Below are positions 1 to 6,901 of a stretch of DNA of 24,947 nucleotides, piece after piece. The position numbers and the translations under genes are program-made. The notes below the pieces were generated by a model. It had not been told where the DNA came from. It saw only the letters and a list, made by a program, of their open reading frames with translations, and made no database searches. The DNA is from JBEHWX01 sp048498995 (GTDB lineage: Bacteria; Bacteroidota; Ignavibacteria; OLB7), in the NCBI GenBank assembly GCA_048498995.1, contig JBEHWX010000090.1, positions 1-24,947 on the forward strand, read 5' to 3'. The stretch's first letter is position 1; the number at the start of each line of letters is the position of its first letter.

Positions 1-584
1 GTTCCGCCTCTCCTCCCCTTCTCTCCTCCCCCCCCCCCCCCCAGTCCGACGGAGGCGAGAATCTCCGGAAGCTTTTCCTGTGCCGGGTCCAGCGACACGC
101 AGACGTGATTGTCGTACGCGGCCACCTCGTAGCTGTTGACCCTGATCACGGGACCGGCGAACGCGACCGAGGAATCTTCGCGTAGCACGCGAAGCTCGGG
201 GGCAGCGAATCGCGCGAAGCTCGACCCGTCACGCTTGGCGAGAATCCAGAAGTCTCTCTCATTCGCCATGGTCTTGTTCGACGCACGTACATGATCCCAC
301 GTACCGCGAAAGATCTCGATGTCGGGGACGATTCGCAGTCCCCCCCGTTCGGCAAGCGCACGCACTCGCGCGGAATCATCCGGTCGAGGACTCTTCAGCG
401 CCACCACGATCCAATACGGCCGGGAGCGATATGTCCGTCGCACGCCTCCCAGGTAATAGGCTTCCGGCGTGGCCTGCGTCGAGTCGCCGCCGAAATAGGC
501 ATCATATCGCTCGGCATGCGAGGAACAGCCGGGAATGGAGAAGGGAATCAGGGCGCAGCTCAAAGCGGCGAGACTTCGCAGCAT
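1..584 (-). CDS. Predicted lipoprotein of unknown function (3' end outside window)
   Basis: An open minus-strand frame with no stop runs from an ATG at 584 to the window edge, about 194 residues. The N-terminus reads MLRSLAALSCALIPFSIPGC: a positively charged start, a hydrophobic stretch and a lipobox-like SIPGC, so the product is probably exported and lipidated on Cys20. The mature part has mixed, gene-like composition (for example FWILAKRDGSSFARF and VIRVNSYEVAAYDNHVCVSLD). I recognise no domain. The ATG lacks a good ribosome binding site; an in-frame GTG lies two codons upstream and another ATG at 671, so the start is uncertain. The last part of the frame (positions 1-42) crosses a run of 15 C and reads as glycine/arginine low complexity. 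The true C-terminus may therefore be frameshifted or misassembled. Function is unknown; export is inferred from the signal sequence alone. Confidence 0.6.
   Translation of the reverse strand, partial: MLRSLAALSCALIPFSIPGCSSHAERYDAYFGGDSTQATPEAYYLGGVRRTYRSRPYWIVVALKSPRPDDSARVRALAERGGLRIVPDIEIFRGTWDHVRASNKTMANERDFWILAKRDGSSFARFAAPELRVLREDSSVAFAGPVIRVNSYEVAAYDNHVCVSLDPAQEKLPEILASVGLGGGGGGEKGRRGG
28..42. repeat. C15 homopolymer at the window edge
   Basis: Fifteen consecutive C bases follow a CT-rich stretch at the extreme left of the window. They lie inside the frame of the predicted lipoprotein gene, where they read as poly-glycine on the minus strand. A run like this is prone to length errors in sequencing and to slippage in cells, so the reading frame beyond it is unreliable. 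Confidence 0.85.
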
Positions 585-1228
585 CGCCACGGAGCCACGT
601 GGCCAGCCACGGGGCCTTCGGCCTGCGGGTGGAAATGTCGGAAGCACGGATCGGTCGTGGATGGTGCGCATCGATTCGGGGTGGTGTATTCGAGACGTAC
701 GTACTGAACCGCTGATGCCATCGTCATGGCCCCGAAGAACGGAACGTTGAACGATGTCTATTCCGAAGACGCGGCCAAGGTCGATCTGTGACAACCGCTG
801 AAAAAATGTTGAGAGCATCGTCATCTCGATCTTCACTCGGGTTGTACCTGGCCGAGCCCAGGTGCATCGACCATACTCGATGATCAGAACGGTCAAAGAC
901 TCCACCACGGTATCGCATCGCGACGAGCATCGGTCATCGCACCGCCGAATGCGCGTGCCGGTTTGCGAATCCGCCCGACGATACGAGGTCGATGTGAGCA
1001 TTCAAAGAGCAAAACGATGACGTGCCTCCCGAGGAAGAACATCCCGAAATCGGAACACGGCCTGAGTTCGAGAGCGGTCTGAAACATGAAGCGCGAGCCA
1101 CCTTCCGGCGACTCGCGCGTACCTTCATGCGCCTGAGACATATTTTGCATGGGCCCACGACGGGATAGGTCCCCATATGTACGAACGGACACCTGCCTCG
1201 GAGGAAGCAGAATGTCGGCCCCGCCGCC
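585..1228. other. Long stretch without a credible gene
   Basis: About 640 bp with only short overlapping open frames whose translations look like random sequence and lack ribosome binding sites. Base composition looks less GC-rich than the flanking genes. A weak 6-bp stem with a 6-base loop is visible at 846-863 (ACCTGG/CCAGGT). It could hold promoters for the lipoprotein gene, a decayed gene or a small RNA; nothing seen decides between these. Confidence 0.5.
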
Positions 1229-1798
1229 TCAGCCCCCGGCGAGCTCCGCGGAGCGAGCGGGACGCGGGCGGACGATCAGGTAGCCGAGCAGACCACCGAG
1301 CGCCATGCCGCCCGCGAGGATCATGATCGACACCGCCAGCTCAGGCTTCGAGACCATCAGCCAGATGATCGCCAGCGCCGCGCCGTTGATCACCGCGAGC
1401 CAGGTCCACGTCGAGGTCATCCTCACCAGACGCGCCACGTCCGCGGAGGGATGGTCGCCGGCGGCATCGACGGCGGCGCGCATGGCGCGGAACCGCCGGA
1501 GCACGATCGCCAGATAGAGCGCCGCCATCACGATCAGGCCGATTGCCGAGGCCGCGACCCAGCCGGGCCCGTTGCGCCAGGAGATCGCCGTCATGGCCAC
1601 GCCGCTGAGGAAGAGCATGATCGATCCGGCCGGGATCATCGTGGAGGTGGCGCCGAGAAGCTGCACCCAGAATCGGACCTGCGCCGGATCGGCCATGCGC
1701 CGCAGGTTGGCGCCGGCCCGCTGCTGCATCGCCAGCGCGGCGAACACCGCGATGAATCCGAGCATATGAACGAAGAGCGAGATCGTGTAGAGTATCAT
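1229..1798 (-). CDS. Four-helix integral membrane protein (DUF2269-like)
   Basis: A 189-residue hydrophobic protein with about four or five membrane segments: residues 3-25, 45-70, 78-100, 130-150 and 157-175. An Arg-rich cytoplasmic loop (RRFRAMRAA) lies near the middle. The N-terminus MILYTISLFVHMLGFIAVF, with a His inside the first helix, resembles the DUF2269 family of predicted membrane proteins; the match is by eye. The start at 1798 is preferred over an upstream in-frame ATG at 1852 because GGGAGAG sits about 5 bases before it. It lies 91 bp downstream of a membrane-bound cytochrome c gene on the same strand, which suggests a role near respiratory electron transfer, but no cofactor-binding motif was identified. 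Function is unknown. Confidence 0.75.
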   Translation of the reverse strand: MILYTISLFVHMLGFIAVFAALAMQQRAGANLRRMADPAQVRFWVQLLGATSTMIPAGSIMLFLSGVAMTAISWRNGPGWVAASAIGLIVMAALYLAIVLRRFRAMRAAVDAAGDHPSADVARLVRMTSTWTWLAVINGAALAIIWLMVSKPELAVSIMILAGGMALGGLLGYLIVRPRPARSAELAGG

Positions 1799-1889
1799 CC
1801 GTCTCTCCCGAAATGTTGACGTCTCACCCGCCGACGACGATCTCCCTCCCACGAGGCACGCTCCCCCCCGACGATTGTCGACCGCGGCG

Positions 1890-2378
1890 CTAATGATGGC
1901 TTCGCGCGATCAGCTCGCGCACGTACCGGATCAGCACCGGCATCTCCTCGTCCTGAACCACGTGATCGAACGGCGGCATCGAGATCCCTGGACGGAACCG
2001 CTGAGGATCCCGGATGAACTCCGCCAGCGCGCTGTCGCTCGGGAAATCCCTTCCGGCCTTCCGGAGATCTCCCACCCCCACTCCCTCGTTGCCATGGCAT
2101 CCGACGCAGTTGTAGCGGATGTAGAGCTCCCGCCCTTGCGCCAGGACGCCGGTGTCGGCGACCTGCGTCGTGGCATCCTTCCGGGCCGGCGCCTCCTCCG
2201 GCTCCCCTCCGCGCCGCGCGAGCACGAAGATCACCACCCCGACCACCGCCACGATGACCAGGCCGATTCCGATAAACATTCCAATGTCCGATGAGCCCTT
2301 CGGGCTCTGCCGCGTCCCGTCCGCGTCGGGCTTCTCCGCGTCGGGCCTTTCCGTATCCGGTTTGTCCGTATCCGGCAT
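1890..2378 (-). CDS. Membrane-anchored monohaem c-type cytochrome
   Basis: A 162-residue protein. Residues 2-21 are an Asp/Pro-rich tail built from four five-residue repeats. Residues 33-54 form one transmembrane segment. The haem-binding motif CVGCH is at 91-95, and Met134 in GISMPPF is the likely sixth haem ligand, giving a class I cytochrome c fold. It should carry one covalently attached haem outside the cytoplasmic membrane and shuttle electrons. A good ribosome binding site (AGGAG) lies 8 bases before the ATG. The gene sits between an SDR gene upstream and a membrane protein gene downstream, all on one strand with gaps of 91-95 bp, so cotranscription is plausible. The electron donor and acceptor cannot be deduced. 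The tail before the membrane segment is unusual for a cytochrome c anchor. Confidence 0.9.
   Translation of the reverse strand: MPDTDKPDTERPDAEKPDADGTRQSPKGSSDIGMFIGIGLVIVAVVGVVIFVLARRGGEPEEAPARKDATTQVADTGVLAQGRELYIRYNCVGCHGNEGVGVGDLRKAGRDFPSDSALAEFIRDPQRFRPGISMPPFDHVVQDEEMPVLIRYVRELIARSHH
2316..2375 (-). repeat. Four 15-bp in-frame tandem repeats in the cytochrome gene
   Basis: Four adjacent 15-bp units at 2316-2330, 2331-2345, 2346-2360 and 2361-2375 encode the PD-x-[DE]-[KR]-like pentapeptides PDTDK, PDTER, PDAEK and PDADG immediately after the start codon. The two units at each end resemble each other most, as expected from stepwise duplication. The repeat unit is a multiple of three, so copy-number change would keep the frame. 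Confidence 0.85.
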
Positions 2379-2473
2379 ATTCCGTTCTCCTGGAAGTACA
2401 TGTGCGCGCCGCGCCCTGTCCGTGGGGCGCCGCGATCAGTCGTCGGGCGCAAGGTAGCTCGGCCGAGGCGCGC

Positions 2474-3280
2474 TTACGGCATGATCCGGCCGCCGGCGAT
2501 GTCCACGGTGATGCCGGTGATCCACCCCGAGGCCGAGGAGGCGAGGAAGAGGGCCGAGTGCGCCACATCCTCCGGCTCGCCGATCCTTCCGAGAGGGAAC
2601 GTCGAGACCATCCGCTCCATCATTTCATCGGTCATGTGCGCCTGAATCTTCTCGTTGCGCACCGCCGATGGCGAGACGCAGTTGACGCGGATTCCATGCG
2701 GCGCCATCTCGCGCGCCACCTGCCGCGTGAGCACCACGATTCCCCCCTTGGCCGCCGCGTACGGAGCCGCCGCCAGCGAGGCGGAGCGCGCGGCCGCGGA
2801 GGCCATCGTCACCACCGCGCCACGCCCCGACATCACCATGCCGGGGAGGAACGCCTTGAGCGTGAGGAAGGTGGAGGTAAGGTTGCCGTCGACGATCGAG
2901 CGCCAGCGCTCCTCGGTGATCGACAGAAACGGCTCCGGCGCCCCATCACCACCCGCGAACGCCATCACGATCTCGACGACGCCGAGCTCCCGCTCGATCC
3001 GCTCCCGCATCAGCTCGATCGCCGCCGCGTCGGTGCAGTTGGCCGCGACGCCGATCGCCCGCCCCCCCTCGCCCCGGATCGATTCGACTACCCCGGCGAT
3101 CGCATCTTCCCTCCTGCCATTGACCGCGACCAGGGCGCCGTTGCGCGCCAGCTGGCGGGCGGTCTCCGCGCCGATCCACCCCGAGCCACCGGTCACCAGG
3201 GCGACCCTGCCGGCCAGGTCGGGAAATATGGGACTCATGCTTGCGTTTCCGCGCGATGTCGCGTCATGCTCGGCAGACAT
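2474..3280 (-). CDS. Short-chain dehydrogenase/reductase (SDR), classical type
   Basis: A 268-residue Rossmann-fold NAD(P)-dependent oxidoreductase. Seen in order: the nucleotide-binding TGGSGWIG at 30-37; Asn133; catalytic Ser161 in MASAAA; Tyr174 and Lys178 in YAAAK; and the usual C-terminal pattern GRIGEPEDVAHSALFLAS followed by WITGITVDIAGG. The usual NNAG motif after beta-strand 4 is replaced by AFAGG. The start at 3280 is chosen because GGAGAGG lies about 8 bases upstream; the ATG at 3238 lacks such a site. The gene is divergent from a tetR gene with a palindromic operator between them, so it is probably repressed by that regulator until a ligand appears. The substrate is not predictable: SDRs of this type act on acyl chains, sugars, steroids or xenobiotics. 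Confidence 0.9.
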   Translation of the reverse strand: MSAEHDATSRGNASMSPIFPDLAGRVALVTGGSGWIGAETARQLARNGALVAVNGRREDAIAGVVESIRGEGGRAIGVAANCTDAAAIELMRERIERELGVVEIVMAFAGGDGAPEPFLSITEERWRSIVDGNLTSTFLTLKAFLPGMVMSGRGAVVTMASAAARSASLAAAPYAAAKGGIVVLTRQVAREMAPHGIRVNCVSPSAVRNEKIQAHMTDEMMERMVSTFPLGRIGEPEDVAHSALFLASSASGWITGITVDIAGGRIMP

Positions 3281-3387
3281 ATGGCATCCTCTCCGTGGGG
3301 CCCGAACGGGGCCGTTGCTCGCGTCGGCCGCCACGGGCTCGATCGGTTCGTGGCAAAGCGCGATCTTGTCGACGCGGGCAAATTTAA

Positions 3388-3404
3388 TTGTACTTACCGT
3401 ACAA
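3388..3404. promoter_or_regulatory. Palindromic operator (6-5-6) in the tetR/SDR divergent promoter
   Basis: TTGTAC and GTACAA form a perfect inverted repeat around the 5-base spacer TTACC, 17 bp in total. It lies in the AT-rich part of the 158-bp divergent intergenic region, 34 bp before the tetR start codon. TetR-family dimers commonly bind such half-sites next to their own gene. Binding and autoregulation are inferred; the palindrome itself is seen directly. Confidence 0.75.
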
Positions 3405-3438
3405 CCAAAACAAATCTTCTCTTCTGACTGATCGGCAC

Positions 3439-4095
3439 ATGAGTCCACGCCCCTACAACCTCGGCCGGAGGCAGGCCGAAACCGAGCAGACGCGACTTCG
3501 GATCCTACAGGCCGCGCTCGACCTTCTGGCGGCCACCACGGACGTATCGGCCTTCACGATCGACGCGGTGGCCAAGCAGGCGGGGGTGGCGCGGATGACG
3601 GTTTACTACCAGTTCGAGTCGAAGCCGGGGCTGCTGGAGGCACTGTTCGATTTCCTGGCGCGACGCGGCGGCATCGAGGAGCTTCCCACGGTGTTTCAGC
3701 GTCCAGATCCGCTGGACGCGCTCGATGGGCTGATCGGGGCCTTCGGACGCTTCTGGTTCACTGACCGGCTGGTGATCCGGCGGCTGAACGGGCTGGCCGC
3801 GTTCGATCAGGAGATCGGGCCGGCGCATCGGGCCCGGCAGGAGCGGCGGCGGATGGGGCTCCGCGTGCTCCTTGGACGTCTCTCGGAGCGCTACGGACAT
3901 CCCGCGCCGGAGCAGCTGGATGATGCGATCGCGACGCTCCACGCGCTCACCAGCTTCGAGAGCTTCGATCTACTCGCCGGGGATTCGCGGAGCCTGGAGG
4001 AGACGGTGACGATGGTGCGGCACGCGGCGCGGCGGCTGCTCGGGATGCCGGAGAAGGGCGCGGCCACGGAGAAGAGTCTCCCGCAAAAGGAATAA
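3439..4095 (+). CDS. TetR-family transcriptional regulator
   Basis: A 218-residue protein with a classic TetR N-terminal DNA-binding domain. Residues 16-66 include a first helix (RILQAALDLLA), then FTIDAVAKQAGVARMTVYYQ as helix-turn-helix, and the FESKPGLLEALF segment that ends the domain. The remaining helical part is the ligand-binding and dimerisation domain, which is too variable to predict an inducer. The frame extends upstream to a TTG at 3388, but that would overlap the palindromic operator, so the ATG at 3439 is preferred even though no clear ribosome binding site precedes it. The gene is divergent from the SDR gene and probably represses both that gene and itself. It ends before a strong hairpin at 4168. 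Confidence 0.92.
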   Translation: MSPRPYNLGRRQAETEQTRLRILQAALDLLAATTDVSAFTIDAVAKQAGVARMTVYYQFESKPGLLEALFDFLARRGGIEELPTVFQRPDPLDALDGLIGAFGRFWFTDRLVIRRLNGLAAFDQEIGPAHRARQERRRMGLRVLLGRLSERYGHPAPEQLDDAIATLHALTSFESFDLLAGDSRSLEETVTMVRHAARRLLGMPEKGAATEKSLPQKE

Positions 4096-4167
4096 CGTCC
4101 GATAGAGGGAGGCAGGGGCCGACGAGGAGACCATGGAGCGGCACCCGAGGGGGAGGCATACAAACGA

Positions 4168-4202
4168 CGCGGGGCGCGGTCCAGATGAGACCGCGCCCCG
4201 CG
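4168..4202. terminator. Bidirectional hairpin terminator between convergent genes
   Basis: A perfect 14-bp stem (CGCGGGGCGCGGTC and its complement) encloses a 7-base loop, CAGATGA. It lies between the 3' ends of tetR (+) and the phosphoesterase gene (-). There is no long U tract on the plus strand; on the minus strand a short T-rich stretch follows. The position and stem strength favour a shared transcription terminator. Confidence 0.8.
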
Positions 4203-4253
4203 AAGTGTTCAGGTTGTTCGACCCGATGGAATCCGCGACAAGGAGAACCGGGA

Positions 4254-5288
4254 TCAGGCGTAGAGGCCGAGATCGAAGCGGTCCCCCACCTTCAGGCGTC
4301 CCTCGCGATTGAGCATCACCACCTCGGTGGCGATCTTGTCGTCCTCGACGGTCACACGCAGGTAGTGGAACGGGCGGAGCGTGCCGACGCGGTAGGCGTC
4401 GTTGTGATACGGACGATCGGTCGACGTATCGATCAGACGACGGGGGCCGCCGCCGCCACCGCTGACGACGAACATCTTGTCGCCGGCGGCGAAGCGCTCG
4501 TAGGAATGGACGTGTCCCGAGAGGTAGAGACGCGTCTTGCGCGAGGCCAGGAACGGACGGGCGAACAGGTCGACGATATCCGGATTCGAGGGGAGATCGC
4601 TGTTCGAGTAGGGCGGATGATGCGAGGCCACCAGCACTCCCTTGACCGACGGATCGCGATCGAGCTCCTTGAGCTTCTCCTCGTAGGCATCGGCCTGGCG
4701 ACGGATATCGGCGTTGGAGAGCTGGTCGAAATTCGAGTCCAGCGTCAGAAGGGCGAGCGAGCCGAGGCGGGTGAGGCCGTGCATCTCATCCTTCTGGTGC
4801 GGGAAGCGATCGCAGAAGTTGCCGATGCAGCGGGCGCGGGTGCGGCCGTTGACGCTGGCGCCGAAGATCGGGCGGGAGACGCGAACCTCGTCGGCCATCG
4901 ACATCAGGTCGTGGTTGCCGAGGAGGGCGCGGACCGGGATCTGCTGGGAGTTGATCTTCCCCATGATCCGGTCGAAGTATCCCCAGTCCTCGTCATCGCC
5001 GCCGGCGAAGACCTGATCGCCGAGCATCAGCACCATGTCCGGCCGATCGGCCGCGATGGCGTCGAGGATCGTCTCGCGCTCTTCATCGTTCTGCGGGCGC
5101 GAGAGGATCACCTGCTCGGCCATCCCGGTGCGCTGAACGTCGCCGACGATCGCAATCGTCTGCGGCTTGATCTCATCCTTCCAAAAGCACGCGTTTGCCT
5201 TGACCGTATTGGCCTTGACGTTGGAGAGGACGCTCGGCAGAGCGACCGACGAGAGAGCCAGCGATGTAACGAATTGACGGCGATTCAC
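4254..5288 (-). CDS. Secreted calcineurin-like metallophosphoesterase
   Basis: A 344-residue enzyme with a dinuclear metal site. The motifs run in the usual order: GDVQ (49-52), GDQVF (after MVLML), GNHD, HHPP and GHVHSYER. GNHD and GHVH supply metal ligands, and the late GHVHSYER is typical of purple-acid-phosphatase-like members. The N-terminus MNRRQFVTSLALSSVALPS is a signal peptide with a twin-arginine-like RRQF, so Tat export to the periplasm is plausible. Translation appears to start at GTG 5288, preceded by AGGAG 9 bases upstream. The likely reaction is hydrolysis of phosphomonoesters or diesters; the substrate is unknown. It is the last gene of a minus-strand run and ends before the 4168-4202 hairpin. 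Confidence 0.88.
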   Translation of the reverse strand: MNRRQFVTSLALSSVALPSVLSNVKANTVKANACFWKDEIKPQTIAIVGDVQRTGMAEQVILSRPQNDEERETILDAIAADRPDMVLMLGDQVFAGGDDEDWGYFDRIMGKINSQQIPVRALLGNHDLMSMADEVRVSRPIFGASVNGRTRARCIGNFCDRFPHQKDEMHGLTRLGSLALLTLDSNFDQLSNADIRRQADAYEEKLKELDRDPSVKGVLVASHHPPYSNSDLPSNPDIVDLFARPFLASRKTRLYLSGHVHSYERFAAGDKMFVVSGGGGGPRRLIDTSTDRPYHNDAYRVGTLRPFHYLRVTVEDDKIATEVVMLNREGRLKVGDRFDLGLYA

Positions 5289-5424
5289 AGTATTCGACTC
5301 CTGGGAATTGGATCTCGGATTTCAGTATCAACGTCGTCTTATGGTCACCTTCCTTACCTGGATCGCCTTGCGGGTCCGGAGCGCCTTGTCTACGAGTGCG
5401 GATCAAGCGCGGACCGGCCGCAGC

Positions 5425-6795
5425 TCATTCAATAATAATATCGTCGTCGGAATCTAGAAACTCTCCGTTGATCAATTTCACGTCGGAGGGACGTCGAGGA
5501 TGGATCTCGAGGTGCCCATCTCCATCCCAGGCCAGCTCGCCGGTTACCACCACTCTTGAACCGACTTTCGGGACCTGGTCGAGAGGGCCTTTTGCCTCTG
5601 GAAAGAGCTCGGCTCGAAGATAGCGCGTTCCGAAGTTCTCGGCGGTCCGTTGCGCGTAATCCGCCTGCGCGATCTTGTCGAGACTGAGTTGCCGTCTCCG
5701 AGTATTAAACGCGGAGTCAGCCGGATTATTGCTTTTGAAATGGTCCGTTGCAGCTTGGGCCTGGAACCGGATCGGCACGTTTGTTCTCCACACGCGGAAT
5801 CCCCGCTCATCGGCCGAATCCAGGCGGATATCGAGCGCGGTCACGTTGCCGCTGGCCGCGCGCGAGGAGGAGACCACCGTGCCACGGACGATCCCCCGGA
5901 ACCCGAGGTAGTACCAGGAGAACCCGGTCAGCGGCTTGAGCTCAGTGTTGATGAAGTCCAGGTTCCGGTCGAGGATGTTCAGCTCCTCGATCGGATGGAG
6001 CGTCGTCAGGATCACCACGTCGTGGGCGCTGACCACCAGCGGCGGCACCCAGCGCTGAAGTACTTCCTGGCGGAACGGCGCCAGCGCCAGATCGAAGCCG
6101 ATCGACAGGTTCCAGGTGCCGAGCCCCCGGTTGCGCTCGGTGGTCGGCATCAGCCAGGCCCCCTGCGCCAGCCCCTGCAGCGCGATCGTCTGCGTCAGCC
6201 GATAGCGGACGCCGATCCCCGGCTCCAGACCGAAGTAGGTCTCGGCCGGACGGGAATCCTCCGGCTGAAAGAAGGCCAGTCCGGCTCCCATCGACATCGG
6301 CAGCGAGAACCCATCCCAGGCCAGCGGCACGTCGAAGGAGAAGCCGGCGCCGCCGTTGTAGAGCACGCCACGCGTGCCGGCCGGCAGGTCCCACCGGAGC
6401 CAGGAGGGCTTCAGGATCGAGTAGTAGTTGGCGCGGGCGAACAGGTAGAGCCCGTAGTCGGAGGGGCCCATCGGAATCGCGATGTTGGCCTCGGCCCCAG
6501 AGCCTCCGGTGATCGCCTGGCTCATGAAGTTGTTGTAGGTGCCGCGCAGCGCGATCGTGAAGCGGGATCGGGGCCAATACATCTTCTCATGCAGCGGCAC
6601 CCAGACCGGCATCACGCCGATCGCCTTGAGCGAGTCGAGATAGGCCGGCGTCGGCGGGGGGAAGGTCACCTGCCCCTCGTAGACGAACGGATCTTCCTCA
6701 TCCTCCTTCTGCTGCGCCGCGAGCGGGACGAACGCCGCGAGCGGCAGAATCGCCACGAGCGCCAACAGCAACGCATATCTGAGCACGATAGGCAC
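5425..6795 (-). CDS. Exported beta-rich protein, probable outer-membrane barrel with C-terminal OB-like segments
   Basis: About 456 residues from GTG 6795; a GTG at 6870 would give 481. Residues 1-28 form a signal peptide ending near AAQQ. Residues 72-250 alternate hydrophobic and polar residues in short strands rich in aromatic and glycine residues, as in outer-membrane barrels (for example FTIALRGTYNNF, YGLYLFARANYYSI, GIGVRYRLTQTIALQGLAQGAWL). Residues 295-345 and 405-445 are soluble beta segments (GIVRGTVVSSSRAASG; VGSRVVVTGELAWDGDGHLEIHP) that recall OB-fold strands. The protein ends in an acidic tail, DSDDDIIIE. No named family is recognised. The 6795 start is favoured because it gives a compact signal peptide. 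It lies 136 bp upstream of the phosphoesterase gene and 106 bp downstream of the ABC-F gene on the same strand. Confidence 0.7.
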   Translation of the reverse strand: MPIVLRYALLLALVAILPLAAFVPLAAQQKEDEEDPFVYEGQVTFPPPTPAYLDSLKAIGVMPVWVPLHEKMYWPRSRFTIALRGTYNNFMSQAITGGSGAEANIAIPMGPSDYGLYLFARANYYSILKPSWLRWDLPAGTRGVLYNGGAGFSFDVPLAWDGFSLPMSMGAGLAFFQPEDSRPAETYFGLEPGIGVRYRLTQTIALQGLAQGAWLMPTTERNRGLGTWNLSIGFDLALAPFRQEVLQRWVPPLVVSAHDVVILTTLHPIEELNILDRNLDFINTELKPLTGFSWYYLGFRGIVRGTVVSSSRAASGNVTALDIRLDSADERGFRVWRTNVPIRFQAQAATDHFKSNNPADSAFNTRRRQLSLDKIAQADYAQRTAENFGTRYLRAELFPEAKGPLDQVPKVGSRVVVTGELAWDGDGHLEIHPRRPSDVKLINGEFLDSDDDIIIE

Positions 6796-6901
6796 GGTTC
6801 CGACCTGGTGAGCTAGTTTCGACGAGACGAACGCTTCCACCTGCAACCAATTCAATGCCGAACTCGGCACCGATACATCGATTTCAATCCGGGATGGCCG
6901 A

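Noticed and set aside
893..1192. 99-codon minus-strand frame in the gap after the lipoprotein gene
   Set aside because: No ribosome binding site, no motif, random-looking composition, and overlapped by another frame of similar quality.
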